From assembly GCA_031216915.1 (NCBI GenBank), contig CM062294.1, positions 29,093,128 through 29,157,127 of the forward strand: 64,000 bases of DNA, given 5' to 3'. The notes beneath the pieces were generated by a model. That model saw only the letters and a list, made by a program, of their open reading frames with translations. It was not told the DNA's origin and did no database searches. The position numbers and the translations under genes were made by a program. Positions 58,130-64,000 of the stretch are shown here, piece by piece; positions within the stretch are counted from its first letter, which is position 1, and the number at the start of each line of letters is the position of its first letter. Source of the stretch: Pictodentalium vernedei. Lineage: Eukaryota; Mollusca; Scaphopoda; Dentaliida; Dentaliidae.

Positions 58130-59540
58130 GGTATGTGCACAAAAGCCATTCATTCACATTGCAACTTTGTTACATTTCCCAATGTACCCCCACCCCCTTT
58201 CCCCAAATTTATGTTCCAAAATACTCTGTGAATGAAGAAATTGTTTTTTAACATTTTTAATCACTCACACATTGTAATGGCCAAATCGGGCTTGGGTGGC
58301 ACCATTCACCAAAACTGCCATTCAATGTTCATTATTTTTGCATCAAAAACATTGCTTATGACCCCTCATTGGAATGAGCTCGTTCAGCTCATTCCAGTGG
58401 AGGGGGTGGGGGTCATAGCTATGTTTTTGACGCAAAAAATAAAAAGAAATTAGTTATTCAAAAGTGCTATCTTCTTTTCATGTAAGGTAAAGGGTTAACA
58501 TCATAATATGGAGAAAGCTTCTATTAATCATTCACTCAATGTAATGGCCAAAACTGGCTAGCACCATTCACCAAAATTGCCATTCAATGTTAATTATTTT
58601 TGCATTTTTGGCATCAAAAACATAGCTTATGACCCCTTCATTGGAATGAGCCCATTCAGCTCATTCCAGTGAGGGGGCGTCATAGCTGTTTTTGACAGAA
58701 AAAAATGAAAAGAAATTAGTTATTCAAAAGTGGTATCTTCTTTTTATGTACAGGGTAAAGGGTTAACATCATAATATAGAGAAAGTTTCTATTAATCATT
58801 CAATCAAAGTAATGGCCAAAACTGGCTAGCACCATTCACCAAAATTGCCATTCAATGTTAATTATTTTTGCATTTTTTGGCATCAAAAACATAGCTTATG
58901 ACCTCCTCATTGGAATGAGCTTGTTCAGCTCATTCCAGTGAAGGTGGGAGGGGGGGGGGGTCATAGCTGTGTTTTTGACCCAAAAATGAAAAGAAATTAG
59001 TAATTCAAAAGTGGTATCTTCTTTTCATGTACATGTAAGGTAAAGGGTTATAATATGGAGAAAACTTCTATTATACCAGTGAATACAAGTGAAATATGGG
59101 TTTTCTGGCTGAGTGTTTGGATGGTGATTTGGGAGAGGATTGGAATATATTTGGAATCCCCTCTATAACAAGTACTATGAGGGGAAACCATGGGTTAATT
59201 AAATGTGTTAATAGGTAAAATAGGTGGTTACATGTGTATTTGGTATTTGCCAGAGGTTATAGTGTGCTACTCAGTTCTGGATGCCACACTTGCTCAAGAT
59301 GCATTTAACTGCATTATTTTTGGCAATATATGACCTTTATTACTGACTGTGACAAAAATATAACTTTTCAAAAAATAAAACAGTATTATTCGGTCTGTGT
59401 TTCTTGAATGAACATTTAAATGTGAAATATGTGTAATATCCAAATAATAATAATTAAATCAGTGTTGGAAGCCAAAATACATGTACATTTACATGTATGG
59501 ATTTCCTATAATCAACCCCAAACCTTCCAAAGGGTAACGT
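58130..59540. repeat. Segmental duplication, right copy, with expanded MITE array
   Basis: Homologous to 55525-56500. The MITE position now holds three tandem MITE-derived units (58250-59050), so this copy is longer. Confidence 0.8.
58250..59050. mobile_element. Tandem triplicate of TTAA palindromic MITE
   Basis: Three units with a period of about 267 bp: AATGGCCAAA at 58275, 58542 and 58810; GGTAAAGGGTTA ends at 58498, 58766 and 59050. Each has a CATTGGAATGAGC...TCAGCTCATTCCAGTG hairpin. Units 2 and 3 share GGAGAAAG(C/T)TTCTATTAATC between copies, so they arose by tandem duplication and not by independent insertion. Confidence 0.85.
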
Positions 59541-59925
59541 ACAAAACTTTTCCCTGAAAATTCCTCCCTCCATAATTTCTGGTGAACCAAACTTTTCCAC
59601 CCCCCCCCCCCCAACTAATTTGTTAGAAGTATATTTAAAGCCACACAAAAAAGTCCAAATCTTTTTACCGCTCGAGGCCGAGCACTTCCTTAAACTCCAA
59701 TAAATAAATAAATAACTGTCCTGATAAATAGTTACTGATGCATGTTTTCTTGTAAATGAGTGTTTATGTAATTTACAAATTAAATACATAAGTTTTTAAA
59801 TCCCTGCCTTTTAACCTTTTGGTGTAAAAGGCCGGGAGGGGGGGGGGGGTTGTACTGCTCTTAAAATAATGAGGGAGATTGTGGTACTACCCTCAAAAAC
59901 TGTAGGGGAGATTTTGCTAGGTGTG
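59541..59925. other. Spacer with poly-C/poly-G runs
   Basis: Poly-C at 59600-59612 and poly-G at 59838-59849. A short (AAAT)n with CTTAAACTCCAATAAATAAA near 59692 may be a SINE tail. No gene. Confidence 0.5.
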
Positions 59926-59928
59926 TAA

Positions 59929-60390
59929 AAATCTAAATTTTATAGTAAATTTCCTTTCTTATTATACCTACCACAATTGTTTACTACAGGCTTGCACTAC
60001 AGTGGAAGTCCCTAACTCGGATAAAATACTCTCTATTTTTGTCTTTCCCAAGCAAGTTGGGAAAGAAAAGTGGTGCAAAAGCACCAATAAAAATAAGCCA
60101 AAACTGGGTCAAGTGCAACCGGCGCAGACCCAGTACGGGACGCTCTCTCCCAAGTACAACTCCACGACTTCCGTTGCCAGTGCGCATAAACCGTCTCTAA
60201 AGACTCATTCTTTTTTGAATCCGTAAACGTTAGAGTTATGTGATCAGCGGGGAGGAAAGATTCTTTACCCGTAAAGAAGACGGGAGGGCCTCCATGTAAA
60301 CAATTGTGGTAGGTATAATAAGAAAGGAAATTTACTATAAAATTTAGATTTCTTATCAACCTACTCACAATTGTTTACTACAGGCTGAAT
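59929..60390 (-). repeat. DIRS terminal region: 56-bp inverted repeats
   Basis: 59929-59984 and 60296-60351 are perfect inverted copies (AAATCTAAATTTTATAGTAA...ACCACAATTGTTTAC). A third partial copy in direct orientation (CACAATTGTTTACTACAGGC, 60366-60385) follows. DIRS elements end in inverted or split repeats with an internal complementary region that allows a circular intermediate. This cluster sits immediately 3' of the recombinase frame and fits that role. The other terminus is outside the window. Confidence 0.7.
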
Positions 60391-60602
60391 AGACAAAAGG
60401 CTGGAGGAAATCGCATAACCAACCCCCACATAACCCTAGTGCACTGGAACCGTGAAGCAGAAGGAAGAGGTCCCGAGGCTTATCAACCATAATGTCGCAA
60501 TCATTGGCAAAGGACAAGGAAAAGAGACATATGAGCCTGTGTGACACACAGACAGAAAAAAGGGCAGTAACAGCACAAGGCTGAAACTGACCTTCAAGAA
60601 GC

Positions 60603-61253
60603 CTAATGGCTATGGCAGACAACAGCCTGAGCAGAAGAAAGAGGACCCAAGGCAAAAAGGTCCTCCGACTGCTCCTGCAACTGGCGTAAATAAAAGGTGG
60701 AGAAAGTAGAAGCATTTCTCCAGTAGGCTGCCTGCATAACATCCGACAACTTGACGGAGTTAGAATAAGCCCAAGAGGTAGACAGTGCCCGCACCTCGTG
60801 GGCAGAAATACGATTGGTAATACAATCGCCAGCTGCTAAACGACTATAAGCCGTACGAATAGCAAGACAAATCCATCGAGAAATGGATTGAGGAGAGATC
60901 TTCTGTCGACCCGGAATGAGAGACAGAAAAAACCGTTTTCTGCCCTTCCGTATGAAGCGTGTCCGATCAAGATAAATGCGAATAGCACGGACCGGACAGA
61001 GCAAAGGGCGAGTACCCTCAACAGAGGGAAAAGCCCTGATACAGATAGGAGGAGGAGTAGTATCTGGTAACTGATTCTTAGCCAAAAAGGAGCAATCAGT
61101 GGTAAAAGTAACACTGTTGGGAGAACTCCTAAAAAAGGCCGGGTCAACCGAGAGGGCGTGAAGCTCACTAACCCGTCTGGCCGAAGCAAATGCCATCAGA
61201 AAAGCCGTCTTGTATGTGAGAAATTGCATATCCACCTGGGATAAAGGTTCGAA

Positions 61254-61284
<31 letters not shown>

Positions 61285-61349
61285 AAGCAAAGCAGCACCC
61301 ACGAAAGATTCCATCGTGGAGTAAGCTGCAAAGTCCGAGGCCTTTTCAA
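60603..61349 (-). pseudogene. DIRS tyrosine recombinase, catalytic domain
   Basis: Contains the tyrosine-recombinase residues in order: Arg in FASARRVSELHAL (about residue 58-59), HEVR (His184, Arg187), the Trp of AAYW (about 210) and the Tyr nucleophile in STFYLR (220), ending CHSH. DIRS elements use this enzyme to integrate circular DNA without target duplication. The N-terminal part lies in another frame (61346 upward). The junction at about 61349 lacks one base in a T run. A poly-glycine stretch from the 26-nt C/G tract sits just before APFEPLSQVD. It is dead unless the frame is bypassed. Confidence 0.9.
61259..61284. repeat. 26-nt poly-C inside the DIRS recombinase
   Basis: It lies where related DIRS recombinases have a short Pro/Gly-containing turn before the PPFEPL motif, so it is probably an expansion of a short G-rich codon run. 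Depending on length it changes the reading frame. Confidence 0.9.
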
Positions 61350-61800
61350 AGAAAAGTGCCGACAAGCTTGGAGAGGTAAGGATTAGTGCCGATACGACGC
61401 TTCCCCACATAAGAAAAAGTCTCTGAAAGCATAGACCTGTAACCCTTGATGGTAACAGGCTGGAGACCCCGAGAATCAAACAGATATACCAGAAACTCAG
61501 CAATCTGTGAAATCGAAGGATTGGCATAATCAACAGAGTGATCAGCACACCATCGACAGAAGACTTTCCATTTAGCTGCATAAGCTAAACCAGTGGAGTG
61601 CCTCCTTGAAGAAGAAATGCACTCCACTGCTCGTCTCGAAAAACCTCTACGGAGGAGACAGGACCTGACAAAAGATATGCGTGAAGGCACAATGAAGTCG
61701 GGTCGACGTGAAACCTCCTCGGGCGACCTTGACAAAGAAGGTCGCGACGTAGCGGGAGACGTGCCGGAACCGCCGCCATCAGCGAGCGGAGCTGATTGAT
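61346..61800 (-). pseudogene. DIRS tyrosine recombinase, N-terminal core-binding part
   Basis: GLAYAAKWKVFCRWCADHSV, ISQIAEFLVYLFDSRGLQPV and TIKGYRSMLSETFSYVG form the SAM-like core-binding domain preceding the catalytic domain. The frame ends early at about 61346 (KLVGTFL stop) because of a one-base loss. It is open far upstream to 63517, but there it overlaps the RT frame and looks like Ser/Arg-rich shadow sequence. The true 5' limit of the recombinase frame is unknown. Overlap of RT and recombinase frames is usual for DIRS. Confidence 0.8.
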
Positions 61801-63615
61801 CCACACCCGCTGAGGCGACAGGGGAGCGATCAGAATGATTCGACAACTGCAGGTTCGAATTTTGGCGAGAACCTGAGGAAGAATCGGAACCGGCGGGAAG
61901 GCGTAGCCGACTAGACCGTTCCAATCGAGTGACAGAGCGTCCACGGCAAAAGCCAGAGGATCTGGACACGGGGACACGAAAGTGTCCACCTGATGGTTCC
62001 AACGAGTCGCAAAGAGATCGATGTGGGGACGTCCCCAGAGATCGCAAAGCGACTGGAACACTGCCCTGTGAAGCATCCACTCGGTGGAAATAACCCTGCC
62101 CTGTCGGGACAGGGAGTCGGCTAGGACGTTCAGACGACCGGGAATGTGACGAACAACCACCCCGGCGTGAACCTCCTGAGCGAGCAGTAAAAGATCCCGA
62201 GCTAACTCGTACATCGGAAGCGAGTGCGTGCCGCCCTGGTTCCGAATGTAAGCAACCACTGTCGAATTGTCGGATAGTAGAAGGACCTGGCGATTCGACA
62301 AGTGAGGGATCCACTGCCTGAAACTCAGAAGAAGAGCAAGAAGCTCCTTCTGGTTGATGTGTAGAGCTGCTTGATCCTGGTCCCACATCCCGTGTAGGGA
62401 AAGACCGAGAGGATCCAACGTCGCACCCCATCCGAGATCGCTGGCATCTGCCGTCAGAACGCGATCGGACGTGGGTAAGTCCAGCGGAACACCCTGCGTA
62501 ATCCACTGAACATCTGTCCAGGGAAGAAGGTGAGGATACAGAGAGTCCGGAAACGGAAGCACCTGATCCAGAGAATCTACATTCGGTCTCCAACGACTGA
62601 GCAGAAAGTGTTGGAGAGGTCTGACACGCAGCCGACCTAGAGGAATGAGATCCGTCACCGAACCGCAGAGACCGATCAGCCGGAGAAAACTCCGAGCGGT
62701 CGCGGACCTGGACTGGGACAGAGTCAGAGCAAAAGCTGAGAGAATCACAGCCTTGGCCTGGGGAACAACCACCAAATTGAATTTGGTTTGGAAAGACATC
62801 CCCAGATGACAAAACGACTGAGAAGGGACCAGGTCCGACTTCTCCTCGTTGACTCTGAATCCTAGCGACGTGAGCAAGCTCAACAGAGTGGCGACATCCG
62901 ATTCCAGTAAGGCAGCATTGGAATGCCTCTGGAGGATATCGTCCAGATATGCCGAAGTAGTCACCCTGGACTGTGTGCGATGGAACGCTATCACATGCGA
63001 CATCAGTCTGGTGAACGCCCAAGGAGCCAGGTTGAGGCCGAAAGGCATGGCCTTGAACTGGTAAACTCGCCCCAGAAAAGCGAACCTGAGATACTTCCGT
63101 GACGCCCGATGCATCGGAACGTGGAAGTAAGCGTCTCGCAGGTCGATGCTGGCTGCGAAATCTCCCTGGTGAATTGATTGGCGGACCGACCTGAAAGTCT
63201 CCATGCTGAACTTGGGAGCAATGATAGACTGGTTCAGGATGCTCAGATCGATAACCGGTCGGAGTCGGCCGTCCTTCTTCGGCACCAAGAACAGGCGGGA
63301 ATAGAAACCCACTGACTGAACGTTCCTGACGACCTCGATCGCCCCCTTTGCCAGGAGATTGGCAATCTCCGTGGACGAAAGTTCCCGACGTAAAACGTCT
63401 GAAGGAACTGTGGTTGGAAGAGGCACCCTTGACAGAGTGGGGTGCCGTCGGAAGGATATGCGCAGCCCGGACCGAACAACATCTAACACCCATGGATCGG
63501 ATGTGATGGTGGTCCAATGGTCTGCAAACTCTGCTATCCTTCCTCCAACCTGGGACGAGTCGAGGTGAGGACCTTCATTTCGAGCCCCGACGAGGCCCGC
63601 GAGAGGAGAAACCAC
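61585..63615 (-). CDS. DIRS reverse transcriptase / RNase H
   Basis: About 676 codons, uninterrupted. RT boxes: LFLVPKKDGRLRPVIDLSIL (108-127), SIDLRDAYFHVPMH (156-169), MPFGLNLAPWAFTRLM (190-205), catalytic SAYLDDIL (221-228). RNase H follows: LTADASDLGWGA, INQKELLALLLSFR, LSDNSTVVAYIRNQGG and HIPGRLNVLADSLSR. The C-terminal HIDLFATRWNHQVDTFVSP region is the conserved extension seen in DIRS-type RTs. The first start-like codon is GTG at 63615 with no AUG before the RT core. The frame overlaps gag by 41 nt in a different phase, so frameshifting or internal initiation is needed. Confidence 0.93.
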   Translation of the reverse strand: MVSPLAGLVGARNEGPHLDSSQVGGRIAEFADHWTTITSDPWVLDVVRSGLRISFRRHPTLSRVPLPTTVPSDVLRRELSSTEIANLLAKGAIEVVRNVQSVGFYSRLFLVPKKDGRLRPVIDLSILNQSIIAPKFSMETFRSVRQSIHQGDFAASIDLRDAYFHVPMHRASRKYLRFAFLGRVYQFKAMPFGLNLAPWAFTRLMSHVIAFHRTQSRVTTSAYLDDILQRHSNAALLESDVATLLSLLTSLGFRVNEEKSDLVPSQSFCHLGMSFQTKFNLVVVPQAKAVILSAFALTLSQSRSATARSFLRLIGLCGSVTDLIPLGRLRVRPLQHFLLSRWRPNVDSLDQVLPFPDSLYPHLLPWTDVQWITQGVPLDLPTSDRVLTADASDLGWGATLDPLGLSLHGMWDQDQAALHINQKELLALLLSFRQWIPHLSNRQVLLLSDNSTVVAYIRNQGGTHSLPMYELARDLLLLAQEVHAGVVVRHIPGRLNVLADSLSRQGRVISTEWMLHRAVFQSLCDLWGRPHIDLFATRWNHQVDTFVSPCPDPLAFAVDALSLDWNGLVGYAFPPVPILPQVLAKIRTCSCRIILIAPLSPQRVWINQLRSLMAAVPARLPLRRDLLCQGRPRRFHVDPTSLCLHAYLLSGPVSSVEVFRDEQWSAFLLQGGTPLV

Positions 63616-64000
63616 CTCCTCTGCTAAATGAAGAATCCTGAGACTTCCCTCGATTCTGCCGACCCCTACCTTTACCCCGTGAGTAAGAAGCAGAGGCGGC
63701 GGCAGAAGGACCAGCCTTTTGCTTCACAGAGGAAGCAGAAGGGTACTTGTTAGGCTTGGAACGGCCCTTGCCTCCCCGAGAAGGCTGATCAAGCTGACGA
63801 AACAGCAGCTGATCTTTGGAATGACGTAGGACGTCATCCCGGACCGTCGACACGGAACCATGGAAAAGTTGCGGACCTGCCAAAGAAGCAGATCGAAGAG
63901 TAGCACGCTGCTCCTCGGGAAGGGATCGTCCTGTGTCCAGCACAGCGTCCCTTCGAACTAATTCCAAATTGGCCGTGTTACAGGCATGCGTGTGAGTAAG
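63575..64000 (-). CDS. DIRS gag-like protein, C-terminal part (runs off window)
   Basis: Frame stays open from the right edge (HTHACNTANLELVRRDAVLD) to a stop at 63575. The conserved NLELVRRDAVL block is followed by a basic Gly/Arg/Ser tail (GKGRGRQNRGKSQDSSFSRG), typical of DIRS gag C-termini and likely RNA-binding. The N-terminus is outside the window. The frame overlaps the RT frame by 41 nt. Confidence 0.82.
   Translation of the reverse strand, partial: LTHTHACNTANLELVRRDAVLDTGRSLPEEQRATLRSASLAGPQLFHGSVSTVRDDVLRHSKDQLLFRQLDQPSRGGKGRSKPNKYPSASSVKQKAGPSAAASASYSRGKGRGRQNRGKSQDSSFSRGGGFSSRGPRRGSK

Noticed and set aside
60033-60742. Extra minus-strand frames after the DIRS recombinase
   Set aside because: They overlap the recombinase tail and the terminal repeats, and have no domain.
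61800-63517. Upper part of the 723-codon frame overlapping the DIRS RT
   Set aside because: Ser/Arg/Gly-rich low-complexity sequence in a second phase of a conserved RT/RNase H gene. Only the last part (below about 61.8 kb) has recombinase motifs.

Overview
The window looks like eukaryotic nuclear DNA from an invertebrate, probably a lophotrochozoan such as a bivalve. That placement is an inference from repeat style: a dispersed repeat beginning with an AGAGGCCCCACGGGGCC-type sequence followed by a GCTCACCTG motif, tandem TGACCTTGACCTTTGACC repeats, DIRS and Penelope-like retroelements, and tRNA-derived SINEs. I found no intact host gene, no rRNA or tRNA gene, and no CRISPR array. Every convincing coding region is part of a mobile element, apart from one unassigned coding relic.

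Layout. Positions 1-16.5 kb hold a head-to-tail cluster on the minus strand of one Penelope-like element (PLE) family. Copies B (4.5-8.7 kb) and D (12.1-16.3 kb) are intact. Copy A (0.4-3.7 kb) is frameshifted and 5'-truncated. Copy C (9.5-11.4 kb) is an internal-deletion chimera. Between copies lie about 190-bp linker units, each ending in a (TG)n tract. The block A-end/linkers/B is duplicated as C-end/linkers/D about 7.66 kb away. A fifth, decayed copy E lies on the plus strand at 18.5-20.4 kb and is split by a MITE. Each intact PLE has ORF1, a coiled N-terminal part, a Ser/Pro-rich linker and a C-terminal SGNH/GDSL-esterase-like domain. ORF2 is a reverse transcriptase plus GIY-YIG endonuclease. 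ORF2 has no AUG near its 5' end. It overlaps ORF1 in the -1 frame, and the overlap carries two nested slippery heptamers (A AAT TTA and T TTA AAC) right before the ORF1 stop. This is strong evidence for an ORF1-ORF2 fusion made by programmed frameshifting. A hammerhead-ribozyme-like fold lies in the 5' leader of copies B and E.

Positions 16.5-30 kb contain decayed non-LTR retrotransposon pieces (RT C-terminus, RT core and endonuclease), foldback elements, SINEs, and the first copies of a MITE family with TTAA-CCCTTTACC termini (piggyBac-like) around a near-perfect palindrome of about 97 bp. Positions 28.7-29.6 kb hold a Tc1/mariner-like MITE with a 20-bp minisatellite expanded at its hairpin apex. 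Positions 30.3-34.3 kb are a 43-bp satellite with a 1,199-bp higher-order repeat.

Positions 34-59.9 kb are a dense field of non-autonomous elements: further TTAA palindromic MITEs, a hAT-like element with poly-G termini, two TA-flanked 319-bp MITEs, foldbacks and tandem repeats. They also contain one unrecognised broken coding relic (45.6-46.7 kb) and a segmental duplication in which a single MITE became three. Positions 59.9-64 kb carry a DIRS-type tyrosine-recombinase retrotransposon on the minus strand (gag C-terminus, RT/RNase H, recombinase). It is disrupted by a 1-nt frameshift and contains a 26-nt poly-C tract, and it runs off the right edge.

Recurring themes are exact or near-exact palindromes, (TG)n at PLE boundaries, and an unusual number of poly-G/poly-C runs of 10-26 nt, two of them inside retrotransposon coding sequence.
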